The notes under the pieces are model-generated. The model was not told where the DNA came from, did no database searches, and saw only the letters and a program-made list of their open reading frames with translations. Source: Azospirillum sp. (GTDB lineage Bacteria; Pseudomonadota; Alphaproteobacteria; Azospirillales; Azospirillaceae). From it: 64,000 nucleotides of DNA. Below, one piece after another: positions 8,381 to 16,030 of the stretch. The position numbers were made by a program, and so were the translations under genes. The stretch is from NCBI GenBank assembly GCA_027486405.1, contig JAIXPD010000049.1:1-64000 (forward strand). Reading direction: 5' to 3'. Position 1 is the first letter of the stretch; each line of letters begins with the position of its first letter.

Positions 8381-9337
8381 ATGCTGCGTTTTGCGGTGGG
8401 TGTGCTGGCGTGCGTTGGTCTGGTGATGACGTCGGCCGGGGTGGCTGACGCCAAGGCGCGCAAAAAGACACCGCGCAAGCTTCCCCCTTACGCGTCCAGC
8501 GTGGCCTGGGCCGCCGTCACCGGGCCATCCCTGGGCGCGGCGCGGTCCATTGGCGGCTACGCGGCGGGCTGCATCGCCGGGGCGCAGGCCTTGCCGCCGG
8601 AGGGGCCGGGTTATCAGGTCATCCGTCTGTCGCGCCAGCGCAACTACGGCCATCCGCAGTTGGTGGACGCCTTGAAGAGTTTTGGCGGCAAGGTCGCCGC
8701 CGCCGGGCTGGGCACGGCCTTGGTCGGCGACATGGGGCAGGCGCGCGGCGGGCCGATGCCGATGGGGCACGCCAGCCACCAAATCGGCTTGGACGCCGAC
8801 ATCTGGCTGCGGCTGGACCTGCCACCGCTGCCCCGCAGCGGGCGCGAAAGCCTGGACGAGGTCAAATACGTCGATCACGACCGCATGCGGGTGAACGATG
8901 GCTGGTCGGACCGCCAGGCCCGCTTGATCCAAATCGCCGCCAGCGACCCGCGCGTCGCCCGCATCTTCGTCAACCCGGCGATCAAGCAGGCGATGTGCGG
9001 CCATCCGTGGAGCGACCGCGCCTTTCTCGGCAAGCTGCGCCCCTGGTTCGGGCATGACGGCCACATGCACATCCGCTTGAGCTGTCCCTCCGGCAGCCCG
9101 GAGTGCGAGGACCAGACGCCGCAACCCGATGGCGACGGCTGTGGGGAGGAGTTGGAGTCCTGGCTGAACCGCCCGCCCGCCCCGGCGGTGGAACGGCCGA
9201 CCCCGCCCGCCAGCCGACCGACTCCGCGCACGGCCAACGTGCCGGCGGCCTGCGAGGCGGTGCTGAAAGCGCCCGGAACGCGGGTTGCCGCGTTGCCGGC
9301 CACCGAATCCTCGAAGGCGGTCGGGAGTTCGCCGTGA
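8381..9337 (+). CDS. mepA: Penicillin-insensitive murein endopeptidase
   Basis: 318 residues with a signal peptide (MLRFAVGVLACVGLVMTSAGVADA). The M74 zinc-peptidase core is seen in 'GDMGQARGGPMPMGHASHQIGLDADIW' (His and Asp ligands) and 'FGHDGHMHIRLSCPSGSPEC' near residue 230. MepA cleaves D-Ala-meso-DAP cross-links of peptidoglycan in the periplasm. The C-terminal 60 residues are Pro-rich (PAPAVERPTPPASRPTPRT) and extend beyond the usual length of about 270; they are probably disordered. The gene appears to be transcribed alone. Confidence 0.92.
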   Translation: MLRFAVGVLACVGLVMTSAGVADAKARKKTPRKLPPYASSVAWAAVTGPSLGAARSIGGYAAGCIAGAQALPPEGPGYQVIRLSRQRNYGHPQLVDALKSFGGKVAAAGLGTALVGDMGQARGGPMPMGHASHQIGLDADIWLRLDLPPLPRSGRESLDEVKYVDHDRMRVNDGWSDRQARLIQIAASDPRVARIFVNPAIKQAMCGHPWSDRAFLGKLRPWFGHDGHMHIRLSCPSGSPECEDQTPQPDGDGCGEELESWLNRPPAPAVERPTPPASRPTPRTANVPAACEAVLKAPGTRVAALPATESSKAVGSSP

Positions 9338-9494
9338 CTCCGGCTTGCGGAGGGGTGTGGTTGACCATTTTCCGCTTGCGCGCCGGGGGCGTCTGAATAG
9401 CCTGCCACGCAAGGGATTTCATCGGGCTTGCGGTCTGGTCCGTGTTGCCCGGTGCTGTTGAGATATCGCGGGTGTGGATCGGCCAGAAGGGTGG

Positions 9495-10430
9495 ATGGCG
9501 GCGATGGCGGACAAGGGTGGCGGATCGGGGCCGACGTTGAAGACACGCCTTTACGCGTGGTGGGAGGGCTATGACCTTTCCGGCATGAAGGGCAAGAAGG
9601 AGGACGCGGCCCCGCCGCCGCCGCCGGAGGAGCATCCCGGGCCGGGGATGAACCGGTGGGGCAAGCCGTTGTGGACGGCCACCCGGATCGAGGTGGCGGA
9701 AAAGCTGTGGGGCGAGGGCTTCAACACCCCCGGCGGGGCGGAGCACATCCCCTATCTGGTCAAGCCGCTGGGGCTGAACCCGGCGATGAGCGTGTTGGAT
9801 CTGGCCGCCGGTCTGGGCGGGACCAGCCGCACCATGGCGGGCAAATTCGGCTGTTGGGTGACGGGGCTGGAAGCCTCCGAACTGATGGCGAAGGAGGGGA
9901 TGGTCCGTTCCTTCAAGATGGGGTTGGAGAAGAAGGCCCCGGTCGAAACCTTCGACCCGGAAAAATTCCACTACCCCAAGCGGGTGGACGCCATCGTCTA
10001 CAAGGAAGGACTGTTCGCGGTTCGCGACAAGGACCAGATGTTCGACGGCATGGAACTGGCGATGAAGCCGCGCGGCCATCTGCTCATCACCGATTACATC
10101 GCCGAACCGGACAAGATCGGGGCCAAGGCGATCCAATCCTGGTGCGACAAGGAACCGCTTCAGCCGCATCTGTGGAACAAGGACCAGATGGCCAACGCGT
10201 TCGCCCAACGCAATCTGGATCTGCGCATCGCCGAAGACATTTCCGACACCCACCGGAACCTGATCCTGGTCGCCATCCAGGGGTTGGTCGAGCATTTGGA
10301 AAAACACACCATGGACGCCAGCACCAAGCTGGCGGTGATGGAAGAGGTCGAAATGTGGGTCCGCCGCGTCGCCGCGATCGAGGCGGGGATGCGGGTGTTC
10401 CGCTTCTACGCGATCAAACCGGCGGAGTGA
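9495..10430 (+). CDS. Class I SAM-dependent methyltransferase
   Basis: 311 residues from the ATG at 9495, preceded by GAAGG; a GTG at 9474 is possible. The N-terminus is low-complexity and Pro-rich (AAPPPPPEEHPGPG, residues about 42-56). The Rossmann methyltransferase core starts near residue 95: motif I MSVLDLAAGLGGTSRTMA binds S-adenosylmethionine, and later strands include 'GHLLITDYI'. The substrate is unknown. The arrangement resembles small-molecule (UbiE/phosphoethanolamine-type) methyltransferases. It ends 118 bp before the tRNA genes and looks monocistronic. Confidence 0.75.
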   Translation: MAAMADKGGGSGPTLKTRLYAWWEGYDLSGMKGKKEDAAPPPPPEEHPGPGMNRWGKPLWTATRIEVAEKLWGEGFNTPGGAEHIPYLVKPLGLNPAMSVLDLAAGLGGTSRTMAGKFGCWVTGLEASELMAKEGMVRSFKMGLEKKAPVETFDPEKFHYPKRVDAIVYKEGLFAVRDKDQMFDGMELAMKPRGHLLITDYIAEPDKIGAKAIQSWCDKEPLQPHLWNKDQMANAFAQRNLDLRIAEDISDTHRNLILVAIQGLVEHLEKHTMDASTKLAVMEEVEMWVRRVAAIEAGMRVFRFYAIKPAE

Positions 10431-10487
10431 TCGGCGGGCGGGCTGCCGGGGCAGGTCGGAAAAAACGCGGGGTCTGTCATTTTTCCC

Positions 10488-10516
10488 TTGCGGCAAAGTC
10501 CGTTGCTGGGTACATA
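10488..10516 (+). promoter_or_regulatory. Promoter of the tRNA-Leu/tRNA-Ala pair
   Basis: A -35 element TTGCGG (10488-10493) and a -10 element TACATA (10511-10516) are separated by exactly 17 bp. The expected transcription start, near 10523, is about 26 bp before the first tRNA. Confidence 0.65.
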
Positions 10517-10548
10517 GAGCGCCCCGCGTGACCCCAAGTAACGCGGAC

Positions 10549-10635
10549 GCGCTTGTGGCGGAACTGGTAGACGCGCTAGGTTCAGGTCCTAGTGATCGAA
10601 AGGTCGTGGGGGTTCGACTCCCTCCAAGCGCACCA
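10549..10635 (+). tRNA. tRNA-Leu (anticodon CAG)
   Basis: 87 nt including an encoded CCA (10633-10635). The acceptor stem is GCGCTTG / CAAGCGC; the anticodon stem CTAGG/CCTAG encloses the loop TTCAGGT with anticodon CAG; a long variable arm (TGATCGAAAGGTCGT) and the T-loop GTTCGACTC mark a class II leucine tRNA. Confidence 0.97.
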
Positions 10636-10638
10636 AAT

Positions 10639-10714
10639 GGGGCCGTAGCTCAGCTGGGAGAGCGCCGCAATGGCATTGCGGAGGTCAGGGGTTCGATCCC
10701 CCTCGGCTCCACCA
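10639..10714 (+). tRNA. tRNA-Ala (anticodon GGC)
   Basis: 76 nt including an encoded CCA (10711-10714 with the discriminator A). The acceptor stem is GGGGCCG / CGGCTCC with one G-U pair; the anticodon stem CCGCA/TGCGG encloses ATGGCAT with anticodon GGC; the T-loop is GTTCGATCC. It lies 3 bp after the tRNA-Leu gene, so the two are cotranscribed. Confidence 0.97.
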
Positions 10715-10978
10715 TTCTTCACACTGTTTCTGTTTGTGATCCCAGCCACCGCGCCAGCCTCGCGGGGGCTGTTTGCGTTTTTCGATCCCGGCAAAATGTC
10801 CGGCGTGTCTCCGGGCCAGGGTGGATCCGCAGTGGCGCGCCGACGAATGCCGCGCTACACACGTGGGCAACGGCTGTTGGGGCCGCGCTGTTCCGCCGCG
10901 CGCCCGGCGCTCTCCCCCCCCCCAGCGCTTCCCCCCAGCGCTTCCCGTTGATCTGGCACGGACGGTTCTGGTTCGATC

Positions 10979-12145
10979 ATGCGTCGCATTTCCCTGAAAC
11001 CGCGCGCCGACTGGCGTCCCGGTCTGCGCAAATACCCCTTTGGCGTCCGCGCCATGGCCGCCGGAACCGGTTGGCGCGAGGATGTCGGGTACGAGTTCAG
11101 CGCCCATCAGATCGACCTGATCGAAAGCGTGGCCGACGAACTGCACACGATGATCGGGACCGCCGTCCGCTACGTCATCGACAACAAGCTGTTCACCTCG
11201 CTCGGCATCCGGGGCGAGGCGGTGCGGATGCTGGAAGCCTCCTGGACCGATTACTGGGCAGCCGGGCGGCCGAACGAGCGGGCGGGCGGTCTGGTCGGTC
11301 GTTTGACCCTGGCCTATGATGGGCGCGACAGCCTGAAGCTGCTGGGCTGCAACTACGACACGGGGGAGGGGCTGTTCGCCGCCTCCATCATCCAACGCAA
11401 TTGGCGCGAGGCCATCGCCCCGGACGTCAGCCAGTTCAACGGCCTGCACGAGGCGTTGGTGGAGCGCTGGGAGGAGTTGGCCGCCGGAGTCCCGGGGCGG
11501 GGCCAACTGCACCTGACCTGCGACACGCCCGATCCGCAGCGCGAAAGCGAACTGGCCTATCTGGCGGCCACGGCGGGGGAGGCGGGGTTGGACACCCGTC
11601 TGTTGCCGCTGCACAGCATCCGGTGGGACGGCCGCCGCTTCAAGGACGATGTGGGGCAGCCGATTTCCTGGCTGGCCAAGCTCTACCCCTGGGATGAGCT
11701 GTCGGAGGACGAGTTCCTGCAACGGCTGAAGGTGGGCGGGATGAGCCTGCTGTCGCCGCTGTGGTGCTGGCTCTGGTCCAATCATGGGCTGCTGGCCGTG
11801 CTGTCGCACCTGTACCCGCGCCACCCCAACCTGTGCCGGGCGGCGCTGGACGCCAGCGTGTTGGGGCCGTGCGACGCCGTCACGGCGCGGGCGCTGCGCG
11901 GCCTGGACGCGGCCCCCCAGCGCTTTTACGAGCGCGGATCGGTGGTGTTGGACGACGGGCCGCAGGTGGACGCCAACGGCGCGGTGTGGCTGGAAACCCC
12001 GCCGGGATTCCACAGCGACGACGTTCATGCCGTGCTGCACGCCTGGATCGTCGCCGACAAATGCCTGGGCATGGCGGTGCGCGAATCGACCGATCCCCGC
12101 GTTGGTCCGGACGCGTCCTTCGTTCCGCACCAGTACCGCATCTGA
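10979..12145 (+). CDS. Glutathionylspermidine synthase-like ATP-grasp protein (YgiC/YjfC type)
   Basis: 388 residues. The protein matches the synthetase domain of the glutathionylspermidine synthase family without the amidase half: early 'RLTLAYDGRDSLKLLGCNYDTGEGLFAASIIQRNW', a middle 'DTRLLPLHSIRWDGRRF', then LYPWDEL and WLWSNHGLLAVLSHLYP, and a C-terminal ATP-grasp region. Such proteins ligate an amine to a carboxylate with ATP; the true substrate of stand-alone YgiC/YjfC-like members is not established. A 264-bp gap containing no recognisable gene separates it from the tRNAs. In other bacteria ATP-grasp proteins are found near Anbu peptidases; an Anbu gene lies 2 kb downstream here, but two phasin genes intervene. 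Confidence 0.8.
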   Translation: MRRISLKPRADWRPGLRKYPFGVRAMAAGTGWREDVGYEFSAHQIDLIESVADELHTMIGTAVRYVIDNKLFTSLGIRGEAVRMLEASWTDYWAAGRPNERAGGLVGRLTLAYDGRDSLKLLGCNYDTGEGLFAASIIQRNWREAIAPDVSQFNGLHEALVERWEELAAGVPGRGQLHLTCDTPDPQRESELAYLAATAGEAGLDTRLLPLHSIRWDGRRFKDDVGQPISWLAKLYPWDELSEDEFLQRLKVGGMSLLSPLWCWLWSNHGLLAVLSHLYPRHPNLCRAALDASVLGPCDAVTARALRGLDAAPQRFYERGSVVLDDGPQVDANGAVWLETPPGFHSDDVHAVLHAWIVADKCLGMAVRESTDPRVGPDASFVPHQYRI

Positions 12146-12210
12146 TGTCGCCCTTGGGCGGGGTTTCGGCCCCCAATCCGATCGCGGCAACGACCCGCTT
12201 TCAGGCATTC

Positions 12211-12244
12211 AAACGCAAAACGCCCCGCCGTTTCCGGCGGGGCG
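12211..12244 (-). terminator. Terminator of the first phasin gene
   Basis: Perfect 10-bp stem CGCCCCGCCG (12221-12230) / CGGCGGGGCG (12235-12244) with a TTTC loop. Read on the minus strand it is followed by TTTTGCGTTT (12220-12211). It lies 43 bp past the phasin stop and may also serve the convergent ATP-grasp gene. Confidence 0.85.
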
Positions 12245-12287
12245 CTTCGTTTCATACGCGGTCAGAAGCGTTGGGAGCGGTGCGCGA

Positions 12288-12764
12288 TCAGGCGGCGACC
12301 GGCTTGCCCAGCGTTTCGACGGTGGCGTTGACGCGCTCGTTCAGCGGGGCCAGGGCCTCGTTGGCGATCTTGACCGACAGTTCCTGCAACTTGGCGCTCT
12401 CGGCGACGAAGGCGTCGAAGCTGGCCTTGGCGTAGGCGTTCTGCAGCTCGATCAGTTCCTGGATGGTCTTGACCGCCAGCAGAGCCTTGCCGTTCGACAC
12501 GCTCTTTTCCAGCGAGGCCTGGGTGAAGGCGGCGACCTGCTTGCCAGCCTCTTCCGCGCCCTTGGCGACGATGGCGGACGACTTCACGACGGCGTCGACG
12601 TTGCCCTTGGTCAGGACCGACAGCTCGTCGTAGCTCTTGCGGATTTGGGCGGAAGCCTTTTCCACCTGCTCCTGCTGGGCCTTGACCAGACCTTCCAGGT
12701 TCTGCTTGGCGGTCGAAACGGCGTCTTCGATGGACTTGGTGGCGGCGGCGAACTTATCGGACAT
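12288..12764 (-). CDS. Phasin family protein (copy 1)
   Basis: 158 residues from the ATG at 12764, which has a perfect AAGGAG eight bases upstream. The whole protein is amphipathic helix typical of phasins: an N-terminal Gln/Lys/Glu-rich stretch (SIEDAVSTAKQNLEGLVKAQQEQVEKA), a middle Ala/Val-rich region and the family segment 'ELIELQNAYAKASFDAFVAESAKLQELSVKIANEALAPL'. Phasins coat polyhydroxyalkanoate granules. It is about one-third identical by eye to the second phasin just upstream, and both end NATVETLxKPxAA, which points to duplication. Transcribed alone from a promoter flanked by PhaR-like boxes. Confidence 0.93.
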   Translation of the reverse strand: MSDKFAAATKSIEDAVSTAKQNLEGLVKAQQEQVEKASAQIRKSYDELSVLTKGNVDAVVKSSAIVAKGAEEAGKQVAAFTQASLEKSVSNGKALLAVKTIQELIELQNAYAKASFDAFVAESAKLQELSVKIANEALAPLNERVNATVETLGKPVAA

Positions 12765-12872
12765 GTCTATGCTCCTTCTGCCCCATGGTGAGGCGACCGC
12801 GCGATCCCACGATCGCAGCAATCGGCGCGGTGTGGTTGAGTTCCCCGGACCCCGGCCAGCGGGCGTTCCGGA

Positions 12873-12949
12873 TATGCTGCACCGCAACATGGCTTAGATG
12901 TAGCGCGACCATCGTGGCCTGTCAACGTATTTTGTGCGGTGCAGCATAA
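12873..12949 (-). promoter_or_regulatory. Phasin-1 promoter flanked by two PhaR-like TGC boxes
   Basis: On the minus strand a -35 TTGACA (12925-12920) and a -10 TACATC (12902-12897) are 17 bp apart. A box TATGCTGCACCGCAACAT (12873-12890, written on the plus strand) covers the expected start point. A second box, TTATGCTGCACCGCACAAA read on the minus strand (12949-12931), abuts the -35. The core TGCTGCACCGCA resembles the TGC-rich sites of the polyhydroxybutyrate-responsive repressor PhaR. The 331-bp gap 12765-13095 holds this promoter and the phasin-2 terminator and no gene. Confidence 0.75.
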
Positions 12950-13020
12950 GGGCTGCCCCCGAGTTGCGGCCACGACGCTGGGACGACGCGCCGCCCAAAC
13001 GCACACGGCTGCAAACACAC

Positions 13021-13054
13021 ACGGCCCGGCCACCCTTTCGGGGGACCGGGCCGT
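13021..13054 (-). terminator. Hairpin after the second phasin gene
   Basis: Inverted repeat ACGGCCCGG (13021-13029) / CCGGGCCGT (13046-13054), extended inside by CCC/GGG. On the minus strand the bases after it (GTGTGTTTGC) are only moderately T-rich. It lies 41 bp after the phasin-2 stop. Confidence 0.65.
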
Positions 13055-13095
13055 GCGTTCGGCCGCTCGGCAGCTGCCGAAGATCTGCCAGGACG

Positions 13096-13608
13096 TTAGG
13101 CGGCGAGCGGCTTCGACAGGGTCTCGACCGTGGCGTTGACGCGGCCGCTCAGCGGGGCCAGCGCGTCGTTCGTGACCTTCACCGACAGTTCCTGGATGCG
13201 GGTGGTTTCGGCGATGAAGGCGTCGAAGCTGGACTTCAGGAAGCTGTTCTGCAACTCGACCACCTCTTGCAGGCTCTTGGCGGTCAGCAGCGCCTTGCCG
13301 GTGGTGATCGACTGGTCGAGCACGGATTGGCTGTAGGCGACAACCTCACGCCCCAGATCCTCGGCCCCCTTGGCGGCGATGGCGCTGCTTTCCAGCAGGG
13401 CGTCGACGTTGGCCTTGCTGGTGGCCTGCAGATCCTCATAGCCCTTCAGAAGCTGGGCGGTGGTCTTTTCGAACTGTTCCTTGGCGGCGGCGGTGGTCTT
13501 TTCGAACTGCTTGACCGACTGCTCCTGACCGGCCTTCACCAAACCTTCGTACTGTTCCTTGGCCTGGCTGGTGACGAGTTCGATGGAGGTCGCCGAAAAC
13601 TTGGTCAT
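13096..13608 (-). CDS. Phasin family protein (copy 2)
   Basis: 170 residues from the ATG at 13608 with AAGGA upstream. It shares the phasin architecture with its neighbour: 'SFLKSSFDAFIAETTRIQELSVKVTNDALAPLSGRVNATVETLSKPLAA' at the end, and helical Lys/Glu/Gln repeats at the start, including an internal duplication 'QFEKTTAAAKEQFEKTTAQLL' near residues 34-54. It is predicted to bind polyhydroxyalkanoate granules. It is separated from copy 1 by a terminator and each copy has its own promoter, so the two can be expressed independently although both carry PhaR-like boxes. Confidence 0.93.
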   Translation of the reverse strand: MTKFSATSIELVTSQAKEQYEGLVKAGQEQSVKQFEKTTAAAKEQFEKTTAQLLKGYEDLQATSKANVDALLESSAIAAKGAEDLGREVVAYSQSVLDQSITTGKALLTAKSLQEVVELQNSFLKSSFDAFIAETTRIQELSVKVTNDALAPLSGRVNATVETLSKPLAA

Positions 13609-13780
13609 GACGCGCGTTCCTTCCTGGCTGGTGCCGGCCCCGCCCGCCTTGATGGCGTTGGGCGTGAGGTGTGGCCCCGGCCCGCTGAAAGACACTGCGG
13701 ATCGCGAAGCCTGCCGACAGCGGTTTCCGTTACGATGAGACGTTGCGGGTTCAGGCCCGGCGTCGGTTGGACCGCCCGGC

Positions 13781-13858
13781 CTTATGCTGCACTGCAATAT
13801 AAGGAAACTATGCGAGAACGGGGTGGGAGTCAACAGAATGCTGTGTGCACTGCGGCAT
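13781..13858 (-). promoter_or_regulatory. Phasin-2 promoter flanked by two PhaR-like TGC boxes
   Basis: On the minus strand a -35 TTGACT (13833-13828) and a -10 TAGTTT (13810-13805) are 17 bp apart. The box CTTATGCTGCACTGCAATAT (13781-13800, plus-strand spelling) follows the -10, and a second TGC-rich stretch, ATGCTGTGTGCACTGCGGCA (13838-13857), lies upstream of the -35. The layout mirrors that of phasin 1. The 493-bp gap 13609-14101 contains this promoter and, nearer 14101, the upstream region of the peptidase gene; no other gene is seen. Confidence 0.7.
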
Positions 13859-14101
13859 TCTTCCACCAACCGCCAACCGCCAAACTTTGACCGTCCAAGG
13901 CCCGGCCCGTCCCCACAGAATCCCCGGTTGCGATCAGACCCGGATTTTTCCTTAACCAAGGCTTTACCGGATGTGCGAGAAGTGTAGCGCGAAGCCGCCC
14001 GACGCGCGCTTCAGACAAAAGTAAGACGCGGTGTGCCCAAGCGCCGCATCCGACCTTTGCCCAAACAATTGGCTGGGCCGCCCAGACAGGACCTTTCACG
14101 C

Positions 14102-14857
14102 ATGACCTATTGCCTTGGCATCAAGACCCGCGACGGCCTGATCGGTCTGTCGGATGGACGGATCACCAGCGGCTCGCAACTGTCGTCCGCCCGCAAGGTG
14201 ACGATGATCGGGAACGACAGCGACCGTTTCTTCATCATGAATTCCGGACTGCGCAGCGTGCGCGACAAGACGCTGGCCTATCTGCGCCGCGACATGGCCA
14301 AACGCCGCAGCGAAAGCTATCCCACCATGCTGGACGCGGTGTCGGCCTTCACCGCCTGCCTGCGTCAGGTGGCGGCCGAGGACCGCGAATCGCTGGAAGC
14401 CTCGAAGCTGCACTTCAACCTGCACGCCATCATCGGCGGGCAATTGGCCGAAGACCGCGAACCCTACATGTTCCTGGTCTATCCCGAAGGCAATTGGATC
14501 GAGGTGGACGAGCGCACGCCCTACCTGTCCATCGGTGCCACCGCCTATGGCAAGCCGATCCTGGATCGCGCGCTGACCTATCAGACCGACATGCAGACGG
14601 CGCTGAAGCTGGCCTATCTGTCCTTCGACAGCACCCGTTTTTCCACCAACGACGTCGGCTTTCCGATCGACATGGTGTCCTACCACGCGGACCAGCGGAC
14701 GTGGCGCCAGTCGCATTACGACTATGACGATCTGGGCGAACAGCGCCAATGGTGGAACCGCAACCTGACCGAACTGGCCCGCCGCATGCCCGATGGCCCG
14801 TGGGTCGAGTCGCTGGTTCCCGAAAGCCTGCGCGTCCGCCACCCCTTGGCGGACTGA
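14102..14857 (+). CDS. Anbu (BPH) proteasome-like peptidase
   Basis: 251 residues. The ATG at 14102 is chosen because it gives MTYCLGIKTRDGLIGLSDGRIT: removal of Met exposes Thr1, the expected nucleophile of the Ntn-hydrolase (proteasome-like) fold. 'SGSQLSSARKV' supplies the conserved Lys region, and 'FNLHAIIGGQLAEDREPYMFLVYPEGNWIEV' and 'TPYLSIGATAYGKPILDRAL' match the Anbu family. Anbu forms cytosolic ring or helical assemblies; its substrates are poorly known. It is usually clustered with an alpha-E protein, a transglutaminase-like protein and an ATP-grasp protein. None of these is adjacent here, so this is a solo copy. Confidence 0.9.
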   Translation: MTYCLGIKTRDGLIGLSDGRITSGSQLSSARKVTMIGNDSDRFFIMNSGLRSVRDKTLAYLRRDMAKRRSESYPTMLDAVSAFTACLRQVAAEDRESLEASKLHFNLHAIIGGQLAEDREPYMFLVYPEGNWIEVDERTPYLSIGATAYGKPILDRALTYQTDMQTALKLAYLSFDSTRFSTNDVGFPIDMVSYHADQRTWRQSHYDYDDLGEQRQWWNRNLTELARRMPDGPWVESLVPESLRVRHPLAD

Positions 14858-14908
14858 CCCCCGGCCCGTTGATCGGGGATTGCCCCTCCAGAAAGCGTTC
14901 CGTTCGCC

Positions 14909-15706
14909 TCAGCGGTTGAGCAGCTCCGCCAGCGTCCCTTCGGGCCACCAAGCCCCCAGGGGCGCGGTGGGGCCGATCAGGCCGTCGCGATCCGCCGTCA
15001 GCTCGAACGACACCCCGGCGTCCGCCCGGTTGCGGTGGCCGGGCGCGGCGCTGGCCGCGTCTTCGGCGGCGGGCAGGGCGGGGAAGGGGACGGTTTTCGG
15101 GTCCAGCGCCCGCATCGGCTCCAGAAACGCCGCGTCGCGGAAGGGCGAAGCCGGGTAGGGGTGGACGGCGAAGAACCAGCGCCCACCCCGGCAGCCGTTG
15201 ATCAGCCAATACACGCCCTGCGAGGGCAACCGGAGCGTGGTGGCGGGTGGCTCGAAGGCCCCCTGGTCCTTCAGGCGGGCCAGCACGCTGGCGAATTGCG
15301 GGCCGGTCAGGCGCAAGGTTCCGGTCTCTCCCCGCGCCGCCGACAGCGGGTCCATCGGGGTCAGGCGGGCCAAGTTGGTCGCCTCGATCACGCGGGCTTC
15401 CACCACAGCGCTGCCGCCGTCCGCCGGGTCGGTGGTGATGTCGTAGGTGCGGACGTGCCGGTTGTAATCAGCGTTGAACACCACGCGGTAGCGGTCGCCG
15501 CCCTCCGTGGCGCAGCGGTCGCGCAGGTCGTCGCCGTTCAGATAGCTGAACCAGGTCAGTTTGCGGGCCACCGGGTTGTCGGTCGGGCCGATGGCGGCGC
15601 AGCCCGACAGCGCGCCCAGGCCAAGCAGGACCACGGCGACGAGCGGCAGGGGACGGCGGGCAAGGAGGGCGAGCGGGCGATGGGCGGGGCTGCTGCGTCT
15701 CATCAT
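14909..15706 (-). CDS. Putative outer-membrane lipoprotein of unknown function
   Basis: 265 residues from the first of two ATGs (15706), with AAGG eight bases upstream. The N-terminus is Arg-rich, followed by a hydrophobic stretch and the lipobox LSGC (VVLLGLGALSGCAAIGP), so it is a predicted lipoprotein. The mature part starts with 'WFSYLNGDDLRDRCATEGGDRYRVVFNADYNRHVRTYDI', which suggests a soluble beta-rich periplasmic domain. It has a Cys pair (DRCA and INGCRGG). I do not recognise the family. It is convergent with Anbu, 51 bp apart, and divergent from the D,D-carboxypeptidase gene. Confidence 0.72.
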   Translation of the reverse strand: MMRRSSPAHRPLALLARRPLPLVAVVLLGLGALSGCAAIGPTDNPVARKLTWFSYLNGDDLRDRCATEGGDRYRVVFNADYNRHVRTYDITTDPADGGSAVVEARVIEATNLARLTPMDPLSAARGETGTLRLTGPQFASVLARLKDQGAFEPPATTLRLPSQGVYWLINGCRGGRWFFAVHPYPASPFRDAAFLEPMRALDPKTVPFPALPAAEDAASAAPGHRNRADAGVSFELTADRDGLIGPTAPLGAWWPEGTLAELLNR

Positions 15707-15837
15707 GGTCTTGCCTTGCGTCCTTGGAGTCTGGTACGAGAGCGGCCCGTCCAATCCTGCGGCCCAATGTCATCGCAGACAAGGGGCAGGTTATAGATTG
15801 GGATATGGCGGTTGATGCGGCGCTGTCAAACCGCTGC

Positions 15838-15869
15838 GTGAAACAGGCGGTTTCACCCGCTGTTTTTTT
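15838..15869 (+). terminator. Terminator-like hairpin in a divergent intergenic region
   Basis: Inverted repeat GTGAAAC (15838-15844) / GTTTCAC (15850-15856) with loop AGGCG, followed after six bases by seven T (15863-15869) and a further T-rich stretch. It lies on the plus strand between two divergent genes, upstream of the carboxypeptidase, so it ends no known gene. It could terminate a short transcript or attenuate the leader. Confidence 0.4.
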
Positions 15870-16030
15870 CGTTTTTGTCTGGCTTTTGTCTTGTTTTTTG
15901 CGCTGCGGGTGTGGCGGAGGGGTCGCGGCCAAAGCGAAAGCAAGAAATTAACGAATTCTTGCTAGACACTGATTTGCCACGACTTTACGATCCCGCCGAG
16001 AATTCATTTTCAGCCTTTGGCGGGGCCATC

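Noticed and set aside
13953..13971. TTAA-N7-TTTA sequence resembling a CtrA box before the Anbu gene
   Set aside because: One base off consensus, and no reason to expect CtrA control of this peptidase.
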